From NCBI RefSeq assembly GCF_029227915.1, contig NC_079880.1, positions 6,946,001-7,010,000 on the forward strand: DNA of 64,000 bases. The letters run 5' to 3'. A program made the translations under genes and the position numbers. Positions 24,301 to 36,064 of this stretch are shown here, one piece after another. The DNA is from Hydractinia symbiolongicarpus. Its lineage: Eukaryota; Cnidaria; Hydrozoa; Anthoathecata; Hydractiniidae. The notes under the pieces are model-generated. The model was not told the origin of the DNA, ran no database searches, and saw nothing but the letters and a program-made list of their open reading frames with translations. The stretch's first letter is position 1. Each line of letters starts with the position of its first letter.

Positions 24301-26350
24301 AAAGTCATTTTTTACTGTGGGACCAATCCTAGCCGTTATCACGCGCTGAAGAATTAGTGACAGTTTCAAGAAGTACATTTCATTGACTTTCTAACGGTGA
24401 CAGTCCGTTTGAGTTAAAACAATTGGGTCACATATTCGTACCAACATGTATTTATCGATATTTTTCTGATATTACTAGGTTGCATCGTTTTTAACAATGA
24501 AACGATTGTCTGTGGGACTTAATTGAACTAACTTTGGACTCTGACCTGATAAATGTGATAAATGAGACAACTGGACTCCACGAAATAACATTCTTCTTAA
24601 TTTGACGTGATTGCCAGAACTCAGCGATTACACTGGGCGCTGTGGTAGCGCTTCATTTAAGAATTTAGATAAAAAAAACAATTTTTACTGTGAGACCAAT
24701 CCTAGCCGTTATCGCGCGCTGAAGAAATAGCGACAGTTTCAAAAACTACATTTCATTGACTTTCTAACGGTGTCAGTCCGTTTGAGTTACAACGGTTGGG
24801 TCACATATTCGTACCAACCTGTATTTAGCGATATTTTTCTGATATTACTGGTGTTGCATCGCTTTTAACAATGAAACGGTTGACTGTGGGACTTAATTGA
24901 ACTAACTTTGCACTGTGACCTGATAAATGTGATAAATGAGACAATTGAACTCCAAGAAAAAACTTTCTTCTTAATTTGACGTGATTGTCGGAACTCAGCG
25001 ATTACACTGGGCGCTGTGGTAGCGCTACATTTAAAATATTAATTAAATAAGTCATTTTTACTGTGGGACCAATCCTAGCCGTTATCGCGCGCTGAAGAAA
25101 TAGCGACAGGTTCAAACACTACATTTCATTGACTTTCTAACGGTATCAATCCGCTTCAGTTGCATCTGTTGCGTCACATATTCGTACCAACATGTAATTA
25201 GCGATATTTTTCTCATATTACTAGGTTGCATCGCTTTTAGCAATGAAACGATTGACTGCGGGACTTAATTGAACTAACTTTGCACTGTGACCTGATAAAT
25301 GTGATAAATGAGACAATTGGACTCCAAGAAATAACATTCTTCTTAATTTGACGTGATTGTCGGAACTCAGCGATTTCACTGGGCGCTGTGGTAGCGCTAC
25401 ATTTAAAAAATTAGATAAATAAGTCATTTTTACTGTGGGACCAGTCCTAGCCGTTTTCGCGCGCTGAAGAAATAGCGACAGTTTCAAAAACTACATCTCA
25501 TTGACTTTCTAACGGTATCAATCCGCTTCAGTTGCATCGGTTGCGTCACATATTCGTACCAACATGTATTTAGCGATATTTTTCTCATATTACTAGGTTG
25601 CATCGCTTTTAACAGTGAAACGATTGACTGTGGCACTTAATTGAACTGATTTTGGACTGTGATCTTATAAATGTTATAAGTGAGACAATTGAACTCCAGG
25701 AAATAACATTCTTCTTAATTTGACATGATTGCCGGAACTCGGCGATTACACTGGATGCTGGGGTAGCGTTTTATTCAAAAATGTAGACAAATAAGTCATT
25801 TTGCGCTGTGAAACCAATCGTAGCTGTTAGGACGCGCTGAAGAAATAGAGACAGATTCAAAAACTACATTTCATTGATTCTCTAACGGTGTCAGTCCGTT
25901 TGAGTTACAACGGTTGGGTCACATATTCGTGCCAACCTGTATTTAGCGATATTTTTCTGATATTACTAAGTTGCATCGCTTTTAACAATGAAACGATTGG
26001 CTGTGGGACTTAATTGAACTAACTTTGGACTGTGAACTGATAAATGTGATAAAGGAGACAATTGAACTCCAAGAAATGACATTCTTCTTAATTTGACGTG
26101 ATTGCCGGAACTCAGCGATTACACTGGGCGCTGTGGTAGCGCTTCAGTTAAAAATTTAGATAAATAAGTCAATTCTTACTGTGGGACCAATCCTAGCCGT
26201 TATGGTGCGCTGAAGAAATAGCGACAGTTTCAAAAACTACATTTCATTGACTTTCCAACGGTATCACACCGCTTCAGTTGCATCGGTTGCGTCACATATT
26301 CGTACCAACATGCATTTAGCGATATTTTTCTGATATTACTAGGTTGCATC
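12331..26350. repeat. HOR zone 3: homogenised 6-mer (2237 bp) within a 12-mer (4475 bp)
   Basis: The 'GATGCTGGGGTAGCG' marker occurs at 12331, 14568, 16805, 19043, 21280, 23517 and 25754: spacings 2237, 2237, 2238, 2237, 2237 and 2237 bp. Adjacent 6-mers are not the closest relatives. Alternate copies share private variants: 'TTAGGAAACGCTG' near 12408, 16878 and 21354 against 'TTAGGACGCGCTG' near 14641, 19117 and 23591; 'CTAGCCGTTTTCGCG' near 16498, 20973 and 25447; 'TTCTTCATAATTTG' near 14152, 18627 and 23101; 'CGCTTGAAACAATG' near 15168, 19640 and 24113. The true unit is therefore about 4475 bp (12 monomers), present about three times and nearly identical by eye. The one-base length change is an extra A in the run near 17959. 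Beyond about 26350 the copies diverge. Confidence 0.93.
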
Positions 26351-29300
26351 GCTTTAAACAATGAAACGATTGACTGTGGGACTTAATTGAATTAACTATG
26401 GTCTGTGACATGATAAATGTGATTAAGGAGACAATTGGACTTCAAGAATAAACATTCTTCTAAATTTGAGGTGATTACCGGTACTCAGCGATTACACGGG
26501 GCGTTGTGGTAGCACTTCATTAAAAAATTACATTAAAAAGTCATTTTTTACTGTGGGACCAATCCTAGCCGTTATCACGCGCTGAAGAATTAGTGACAGT
26601 TTCAAGAAGTACATTTCATTGACTTTCTAACGGTGACAGTCCGTTTGAGTTAAAACAATTGGGTCACATATTCTTACCAACATGTATTTAGCGTTATTTT
26701 TCTGATATTACTAGGTTGCATCGTTTTTAACAATGAAACGACTGTCTGTGGGACTTAATTGAACTAACTTTGCACTCTGACCTGATAAATGTGATAAATG
26801 AGACAACTGGACTCCACGAAATAACATTCTTCTTAATTTGACGTGATTGCCAGAACTCAGCGATTACACTGGGCGCTGTGGTAGCGCTTCATTTAAAAAT
26901 TTAGATAAAAAAACCAATTTTTACTGTGAGACCAATCCTAGCCGTTATCGCGCGCTGAAAAAATAGCGACAGTTTCAAAAACTACATTTCATTGACTTTC
27001 TAACGGTGTCAGTCCGTTTGAGTTAAAACGATTGGGTCACATATTCGTACCAACATGTATTTGGCGATATTTTTCTGACATTACTAGGTTGAATTGCTTT
27101 TAACAATGAAACGATTGACTGTGGGACTTAATTGAACTAACTTTGCACTGTGACCTGATAAATGTGATAAATGAGACAATTGAACTCCAGGAAATAACAT
27201 TCTTCTTAATTTGACATGATTGCCGGAACTCAGCGATTACACTTGGCGCTGTGGTAGCGCTACATTTAAAAATTTAATTAAATAACTCATTTTTACTGTG
27301 GGACCAATCCTAGCCGTTATCGCGCGCTGAAGAAATAGCGACAGGTTCAAACACTACATTTCATTGACTTTCTAACGGTATCAATCCGCTTCAGTTGCAT
27401 CTGTTGCGTCACATATTCGTACCAACATGTAATTAGCGATATTTTTCTCATATTACTAGGTTGCATCGCTTGTAGCAATGAAACGATTGACTGCGGGACT
27501 TAATTGAACTAACTTTGCACTGTGACCTGATAAATGTGATAAATGAGACAATTGGACTCCAAGAAATAACATTCTTTTTAATTTGACGTGATTGTCGGAA
27601 CTCAGCGATTACACTGGGCGCTGTGGTAGCGCTACATTTGAAAATTGAGATAAATAAGTCATTTTTACTGTGGGACCAGTCCTAGCCGTTATCGCGCGCT
27701 GAAGAAATAGCGACAGTTTCAAAAACTACATCTCATTGACTTTCTAACGGTATCAATCCGCTTCAGTTGCATCGGTTGCGTCACATATTCGTACCAACAT
27801 GTATTTAGCGATATTTTTCTCATATTACTAGGTTGCATCGCTTTTAACAGTGAAACGAGTGACTGTGGCACTTAATTGAACTGATTTTGGACTGTGATCT
27901 TATAAATGTTATAAGTGAGACAATTGAACTCCAGGAAATAACATTCTTCTTAATTTGACATGATTGCCGGAACTCAGCGATTACACTTGGCGCTGTGGTA
28001 GCGCTACATTTAAAAATTTAATTAAATAAGTCATTTTTACTGTGGGACCAATCCTAGCCGTTATCGCGCGCTGAAGAAATAGCGACAGGTTCAAACACTA
28101 CATTTCATTGACTTTCTAACGGTATCAATCCGCTTCAGTTGCATCTGTTGCGTCACATATTCGTACCAACAAGTATTTGGCGATATTTTTCTGACATTAC
28201 TAGGTTGAATTGCTTTTAACAACGAAACGATTGACTGTGGGACTTAATTGAACTAACTTTGCACTGTGACCTGATAAATGTGATAAATGAGACAATTGGA
28301 CTACAAGAAAAAACTTTCTTCTTAATTTGACGTGATTGCCAGAACTTATCGAGTACACTGGTCGCTGTGGTAGCACTTCATTTAAAAATTTAGATAAAAA
28401 AACCAATTTTTACTGTGAGACCAATCCTAGCCGTTATCGCGCGCTGAAGAAGTAGCGACAGTTTCAAAAACTACATTTCATTGACTTTCTAACGGTGTCA
28501 GTCCGTTTGAGTTAAAACGATTGGGTCACATATTCGTACCAACATGTATTTGGCGATATTTTTCTGACATTACTAGGTTGAATTGCTTTTAACAATGAAA
28601 CGATTGACTGTGGCACTTAATTGAACAAACTTTGCACTGTGACCTGATAAATGTGATAAATGAGACAATTGGACTCCAAGAATAACATTCTTCTTAATTT
28701 GACGCGATTGTCGGAACTCAGCGATTACACTTGGCGCTGTGGTAGGGCTACATTTAAAAATTTAGATAAATAAGTCGTTTTAACTGTGGGACCAATCCTA
28801 GCCGTTATCGCGCGCTGAAGAAATAGCGACAGTTTCAAAAACTACATTTCATTGACTTTCTAACGGTATCAATCCGCTTCAGTTGCATCGGTTGCGTCAC
28901 ATATTCGTACCAACATGTATTTGGCGATATTTTTCTCACATTACTAGGTTGCATCGCTTTTAACAGTGAAACGATTGACTGTGGCACTTAATTGAACTGA
29001 TTTTGGACTGTGACCTGATAAATGTGATAAAGGAGACAATTGAACTACAATAAATGACATTCTTCTTAATTTGACCTGATTGCCAGAACTCAGCGATTAC
29101 ACTGGGCGCTGGGGTAGCGCTTTATTAAAAAATGTAGACAAATAAGTCATTTTGTGCTGTGGGACCGATCGTAGCCGTTATGGCGCGCTGAAGAAATAGA
29201 GACAGATTCAGAAACTACATTTCATTGACTTTCTAACGGTGTCAGTCCGTTTGAGTTACAACGGTTGGGTCACATATTCGTACCAACATGTATTTACCGA

Positions 29301-32300
29301 TATTTTTCTCATATTACTAGGTTGCATCGCTTTTAACAATGAAACGATTGACTGTGGGACTTAATTGAACTAACTTTGCACTGTGACCTGATAAATGTGA
29401 TAAATGAGACAATTGGACTACAAGAAAAAACTTTCTTCTTAATTTGACGTGATTGCCAGAACTTATCGAGTACACTGGTCGCTGTGGTAGCACTTCATTT
29501 AAAAATTTAGATAAAAAAACCAATTTTTACTGTGAGACCAATCCTAGCCGTTATCGCGCGCTGAAGAAGTAGCGACAGTTCCAAAAACTACATTTCATTG
29601 ACTTTCTAACGGTGTCAGTCCGTTTGAGTTAAAACGATTGGGTCACATATTCGTACCAACATGTATTTGGCGATATTTTTCTGACATTACTAGGTTGAAT
29701 TGCTTTTAACAATGAAACGATTGACTGTGGCACTTAATTGAACAAACTTTGCACTGTGACCTGATAAATGTGATAAATGAGACAATTGGACTCCAAGAAT
29801 AACATTCTTCTTAATTTGACGCGATTGTCGGAACTCAGCGATTACACTTGGCGCTGTGGTAGGGCTACATTTAAAAATTTAGATAAATAAGTCGTTTTAA
29901 CTGTGGGACCAATCCTAGCCGTTATCGCGCGCTGAAGAAATAGCGACAGTTTCAAAAACTACATTTCATTGACTTTCTAACGGTATCAATCCGCTTCAGT
30001 TGCATCGGTTGCGTCACATATTCGTACCAACATGTATTTGGCGATATTTTTCTCACATTACTAGGTTGCATCGCTTTTAACAGTGAAACGATTGACTGTG
30101 GCACTTAATTGAACTGATTTTGGACTGTGACCTGATAAATGTGATAAAGGAGACAATTGAACTACAATAAATGACATTCTTCTTAATTTGACCTGATTGC
30201 CAGAACTCAGCGATTACACTGGGCGCTGGGGTAGCGCTTTATTAAAAAATGTAGACAAATAAGTCATTTTGTGCTGTGGGACCGATCGTAGCCGTTATGG
30301 CGCGCTGAAGAAATAGAGACAGATTCAGAAACTACATTTCATTGACTTTCTAACGGTGTCAGTCCGTTTGAGTTACAACGGTTGGGTCACATATTCGTAC
30401 CAACATGTATTTACCGATATTTTTCTCATATTACTAGGTTGCATCGCTTTTAACAATGAAACAATTGTCTGTGGGACTTAATTGCACTAACTTTGGACTG
30501 TGACCTGATAAATGAGATAAATGAGACATTTGGACTCCAAGAAATAAAATTCTCCTTAATTTGACGTGATTGCCGGAACCCAGCGATTACACTGGGCGCT
30601 GTGGTAGCGCTTCATTTAAAAATTTAGATAAATAAGTCATTTTCACTGTGGGACCAATCCTAGCCGTTATCGCGCGCTGAAGAAATAGCGACAGCTTCAT
30701 AAACTACATTTCATTGACTTTCTAACGGTATCAATCCGCTTCAGTTGCATCGGTTGCGTCACATATTCGTACCAACATGTATTTAGCGATATTTTTCTGA
30801 TATTACTGGGGTTGCATCGCTTTCAACAATGAAACGATTGACTGTGGGACTTAATTGAACTGATTTTAGACTGTGACCTTATAAATGTTATAAGTGAGAC
30901 AATTGGACTCCAGGAAATAACATTCTTCTTAATTTGACATGATTACCGGAACTTAGCGATTACATTGGCGCTAGGGTAGCGCTTTATTCAAAAATGTAGA
31001 CAAATAAGTCATTTTGTGCTGTAGGACCAATCGTAGCCGTTAGGTCGCGCTGAAGAAATAGAGACAGATTCAGAAACTACATTTCATTGACTTTCTAACG
31101 GTGTCAGTCCGTTTGAGTTACAACGGTTGGGTCACATATTCGTACCAACATGTATTTACCGATATTTTTCTCATATTACTAGGTTGCATCGCTTTTAACA
31201 ATGAAACAATTGTCTGTGGGACTTAATTGAACTAACTTTGGACTGTGACCTGATAAATGAGATAAATGAGACATTTGGACTCCAAGAAATAACATTCTCC
31301 TTAATTTGACGTGATTGCCGGAACTCAGCGATTACACTGGGCGCTGTGGTAGCGCTTCATTTAAAAATTTAAATAAATAAGTCATTTTCACTGTGGGACC
31401 AATCCTAGCCGTTATCGCGCGCTGAAGAAATAGCGACAGCTTCATAAACTACATTTCATTGACTTTCTAACGGTATCAATCCGCTTTAGTTGCATCGGTT
31501 GCGTCACATATTCGTACCAACATGTATTTAGCGATATTTTTCTGATATTACTGGGGTTGCATCGCTTTTAACAATGAAAGGATTGACTGTGGGACTTAAT
31601 TGAACTGATTTTGGACTGTGACCTTATAAATGTTATAAGTGAGACAATTGGACTCCAGGAAATAACATTCTTCTTAATTTGACATGATTACCGGAACTTA
31701 GCGATTACACTGGGCGCTAGGGTAGCGCTTTATTCAAAAATGTAGACAAATAAGTCATTTTGTGCTGTAGGACCAATCGTAGCCGTTAGGACGCGCTGAA
31801 GAAATAGAGACAGATTCAAAAACTACATTTCATTGACTTTCTAACGGTGTCAGTCCGTTTAAGTTACATCGCTTGGGTCACATATTCGTACCAACATGTA
31901 TTTAGCGATATTTTTCTGATATTACTAGGTTGCATCGCTTTTAACAATGAAACGATTGACTGTGGGACTTAATTGAACTAACTTTGCACTGTGACCTGAT
32001 AAATGTGATAAATGAGACAATTGGACTCCAAGAAATAACATTCTTCTTAATTTGACGTGATTGTCGGAACTCAACGATTACACTGGGCGCTGTGGTAGCG
32101 CTACATTTAAAAATTTAGATAAATAAGTCATTTTTACTGTTGGACCAATCCTAGCCGTTATCGCGCGCTGAAAAAATAGCGACAGTTTCAAAAACTACAT
32201 TTCATTGACTTTCTAACGGTATCAATCCGCTTCAGTTGCATCGGTTGCGTCACATATTCGTACCAACATGTATTTAGCGATATTTTTCTCATATTACTAG

Positions 32301-32700
32301 TTTGCATCGCTTTTAACAGTGAAACGATTGACTGTGGCATTTAATTGAACTGATTTTGGACTGTGACCTTATAAATGTTATAAGTGAGACAATTGAACTC
32401 CAGGAAATAACAATCTTCTTAATTTGACATGATTGCCGGAACTCAGCGATTACACTGGGCGCTGGGGTAGCGCTTTATTCAAAAATGTTGACAAATAAGT
32501 CATTTTGTGCTGTGGGACCAATCGCAGCCGTTAGGACGCGCTGAAGAAATAGAGACAGATTCAAAAACTACATTTTATTGACTTTCCAACGGTGTCAGTC
32601 CGTTTGAGTTAAAACGATTGCGTCACATATTCGTACCAACATGTATTTAGCGATATTTTTCTGATATTACTAGGTTGCATCGCTTTTAACAATGAAACGA
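26351..32700. repeat. HOR zone 4: local 3-mer and 2-mer duplications
   Basis: A 3-monomer block is tandemly duplicated: the private variant 'GGACTACAAGAAAAAAC' recurs 1117 bp apart (CTACAAG at 28301 and 29418), and similarity spans about 28228-29345 and 29345-30462. Right after it, a 2-monomer block is duplicated with 745 bp spacing ('GAGACATTTGGACTCC' at 30523 and 31268), spanning about 30459-31100 and 31204-31850. A TTGG-CGATATT / TTGAATTGC variant group is confined to about 27060-29700. Confidence 0.8.
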
Positions 32701-35483
32701 TTGTCTGTGGGACTTAATTGAACTAATTCTGGACTGTGACCTGATAAATGTGATAAATGAGACAATTGGACTCCACGAAATAACATTATTCTTAATTTGA
32801 CGTGATTGCCAGAAATCAGCGATTACACTGGGCGCTGTGGTAGCGCTTCATTTAAAAATTTAGATAAATAAGTCATTTTTACTGTGAGACCAATCCTAGC
32901 CGTTTTCGCGCGCTGAAGAAATAGCGACAGTTTCAAAAACTACATTTCATTGACTTTCTAACGGTGTCAGTCCGTTTGAATTAAAACGATTGGGTCACAT
33001 ATTCGTACCAACATGTATTTAGCGATATTTTTCTGACATTACTAGGTTGCATCGCTTTTAACAATGAAACGATTGACTGTGGAACTTAATTGAACAAACT
33101 TTGCACTGTGACCAGATAAATGTAATAAATGAGACAATTGGACTCCAAGAAATAACATTCTTCTTAAATTGACGTGATTGTCGGAACTCAGCGATTACAC
33201 TGGGCGCTGTGGTAGCGCTACATTTAAAAATTTAGATAAATAAGTCATTTTAACTGTGGGACCAATCCTAGCCGTTATCGCGCGCTGAGAAAATAGCGAC
33301 AGTTTCAGAAACTACATTTCAATGACTTTCTAACGGTATCAATCCGCTTCAGTTGCATCGGTTGCGTCACATATTCGTACCAACATGTATTTAGCGATAT
33401 TTTTCTCATATTACTAGGTTGCATCGCCTTTAACAGTGAAACGATTGACTGTGGCACTTAATTGAACTGATTTTGGACTGTGACCTTATAAATGTTATAA
33501 GTGAGACAATTGGACTCCATGAAATAGCATTCTTCTTAATTTGACATGATTGCCGGAACTCAGCGATTACACTGGGCACTGGGGTAGCGCTTTATTCAAA
33601 AATGTAGACAAATAAGTCATTTTGTGCTGTGGGACCAATCGTAGCCGTTAGGACGCGCTGAAGAAATAGAGACAGATTCAAAAACTACATTTCATTGACT
33701 TTCTAACGGTGTCAGTCCGTTTGAGTTACAACGGTTGGGTCACATATTTGTACCAACATGTATTTAGCGATATTTTTCTAATATTACTAGGTTGCATCGC
33801 TTTTAACAATGAAACGATTGACTGTGGGACTTAATGAACTAATTCTGGACTGTGACCTGATAAATGTGATAAATGAGACAATTGGCCTCCACGAAATAAC
33901 ATTCTTCTTAATTTGACGTATTGCCAGAAATCAGCGATTACACTGGGCGCTGTGGTAGCGCTTCATTTAAAAATTTTGATAAATAAGTCATTTTTACTGT
34001 GAGACCAATCCTAGCCGTTATCGCGCGCTGAGGAAATAGCGACAGTTTCAAAAACTACATTTCATTGACTATCTAACAGCGTCAGTCCGTTTGAGTTAAA
34101 ACGATTGGGTCACATGTTCGTACCAACATGTATTTAGCGATATTTTTTGACATTACTAGGTTGCATCGCTTTTAACAATGAAACGATTGACTGTGGGACT
34201 TTATTGAACTAACTTTGGACTGTGACCTGATAAATGTGATAAAGGAGACAATTGAACTCCAAGAAATGACATTCTTCTTAATTTGACGTGATTACCGGTA
34301 CTCAGCGATTACACGGGGCGCTGTGGTAGCACTTCATTTGAAAATTTAGATTAAAAAGTCATTTTTTACTGTGGGACCAATCCTAGCCGTTATCACGCGC
34401 TGAACAATTAGTGACAGTTTCAGAAAGTACATTTCATTGACTTTCTAAGGGTGTCAGTCCGTTTTAGTTAAAACGATTGGGTCACAAATTCGTACCAACA
34501 TGTATTTAGCGATATTTTTCTGATATTACTAGGTTGCATCGCTTTTAACAATGAAACGATTGACTGTGGAACTTAATTGAACAAACTTTGCACTGTGACC
34601 AGATAAATGTGATAAATGAGACAATTGGACTCCAAGAAATAACATTCTTCTTAAATTGACGTGATTGTCGGAACTCAGCGATTACACTGGGCGCTGTGGT
34701 AGCGCTACATTTAAAAATTTAGATAAATAAGTCATTTTAACTGTGGGACCAATCCTAGCCGTTATCGCGCGCTGAGGAAATAGCGACAGTTTCAAAAACT
34801 ACATTTCAATGACTTTCTAACGGTATCAATCCGCTTCAGTTGCATCGGTTGCGTCACATATTCGTACCAACATGTATTTAGCGATATTTTTCCCATATTA
34901 CTAGGTTTCATCGCTTTTAACAATGAAACGATTGACTGTGGAACTTAATTGAACCAACTTTGCAGTGTGACCAGATAAATGTGATAAATGAGACAATTAG
35001 ACTCCAAGAAATAACATTCTTCTTAAATTGACATGATTGCCGGAACTCAGCGATTACACTGGGCACTGGGGTAGCGCTTTATTCAAAAATGTAGACAAAT
35101 AAGTCATTTTGTGCTGTGGGACCAATCGTAGCCGTTAGGACGCGCTGAAGAAATAGAGACAGATTCAAAAACTACATTTCATTGACTTTCTAACGGTGTC
35201 AGTCCGTTTGAGTTACAACGGTTGGGTCACATATTTGTACCAACATGTATTTAGCGATATTTTTCTAATATTACTAGGTTGCATCGCTTTTAACAATGAA
35301 ACGATTGACTGTGGGACTTAATGAACTAATTCTGGACTGTGACCTGATAAATGTGATAAATGAGACAATTGGCCTCCACGAAATAACATTCTTCTTAATT
35401 TGACGTGATTGCCAGAAATCAGCGATTACACTGGGCGCTGTGGTAGCGCTTCATTTAAAAATTTTGATAAATAAGTCATTTTT
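32701..35483. repeat. HOR zone 5: 4-monomer unit, interrupted by the 3.4 kb insertion
   Basis: The variant 'TTAATGAACTAATTCTGG' occurs at 33831 and 35318, 1487 bp apart, or four monomers. The sequence from 33996 (ACTGTGAGACC) onward resumes at 38861 on the far side of the insertion, including the private variants 'GACTATCTAACAG' and 'GGACTTTATTG'. The 4-mer was thus being repeated here before or when the insertion arrived. Confidence 0.82.
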
Positions 35484-35530
35484 GCGGAGAGAAGCGGAGG
35501 GCGCGTCAGCGCCCGGAGCGTAGCGGAGCC
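35484..35530. repeat. GC-rich left end with hairpin
   Basis: GCGGAG occurs at 35484, 35494 and 35523, with a related CGGAGCG at 35514. Between them is a perfect 6 bp hairpin, GGGCGC (35499-35504), loop GTCA, GCGCCC (35509-35514). The composition is sharply different from both the satellite and the AT-rich interior. Such end hairpins are typical of several non-autonomous elements; the family is not recognised. Confidence 0.6.
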
Positions 35531-35894
35531 CATTTCCTCATTAAATAAGCCAAATATAAAAGAAAAAAAAAGTACGGTGGAGAGTATATAGGATTTCTAT
35601 ACGATTTCGTCCCTATACATCAAATTTATAAAAAATTCTGCCATTTTATCAGTGTTGCCCAGTAATTTTATCTGGTCATTTGTTTGTAAATTTTCGTAAA
35701 TATCTGATTGAGCGAGAGAACGTGTTTTTGGCACGGCGATGGAGTTTTTGTTGTGTTTTAAAGATGGTGCTAAACGTAGTCAGCCAGCTAGAAGCGAAAT
35801 GATGAGATTTTTCAAGAAAGAAGTGGAGGTTATGATCACTGTTTTTTAAAGGTTGTGAAAACCCCTTACATACACCTAAAGCTATCTAGCACAA
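35531..35894. other. AT-rich segment, no supported gene
   Basis: The only frame worth noting is a 36-codon ORF from ATG 35739 to TAA 35849 (starts MEFLLCFKDG). It matches no family I know and has no supporting context, so it is not called as a gene. Confidence 0.4.
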
Positions 35895-36064
35895 CAGTAG
35901 CAGCTAAGCTAGCATAAAACTACCAATTTAACTAGCATAAAAATGCCTATTAAGTGTTAAGTTTTCTCTTATGCTAGATGATTAGAAGATAGCATCATAA
36001 GAGAATTCTCAAAAATCCGTCCTAAGACTTTAGGACGGATTTTTGAGCTAGCTAGCTGCTACTG
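35895..36064. repeat. Nested inverted repeats, MITE-like or cruciform-prone
   Basis: Outer arms: CAGTAGCAGCTAAGCTAGC (35895-35913) against GCTAGCTAGCTGCTACTG (36047-36064), complementary with one extra base. Middle arms: TCTCTTATG (35965-35973) against CATAAGAGA (35996-36004). Inner hairpin: an 18 bp perfect stem, 36008-36025 with 36030-36047, loop GACT. The nesting suggests a palindromic MITE or a cruciform-forming insertion. No target duplication was found. Confidence 0.65.

Larger units (their letters stand above)
2953..35483. repeat. 372-373 bp satellite array, left part (about 87 monomers)
   Basis: Head-to-tail monomers were measured by the marker 'CTCCAAGAAAT' or its variants at 2958, 3331, 3704, 4077, 4449 and 4821, giving periods of 373, 373, 373, 372 and 372 bp. 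All monomers seen are in one orientation. The best conserved part is 'TTCGTACCAACATGTATTT' with the following AGCGATATTTTT. Subfamilies differ at linked sites: one has 'ATTACCGGTACTCAG', 'GTAGCACTTC' and 'AATTAGTGACAG'; another has 'GATTGTCGGAACTCAG' and 'GCGCTACATTT'; a third has 'GGGGTAGCG.TTTATTC', 'AATGTAGAC' and 'AAATAGAGACAGATTC'. No monomer holds a long reading frame. The left edge falls at about 2953, where unique sequence passes into 'TTGGACTCC'. A centromeric or heterochromatic role is plausible only by analogy. Confidence 0.97.

Noticed and set aside
35739-35849. 36-codon ORF (MEFLLCFKDG...) as a small gene or first exon
   Set aside because: No homology recognised, no clear splice partner and no promoter context; the length is expected by chance.
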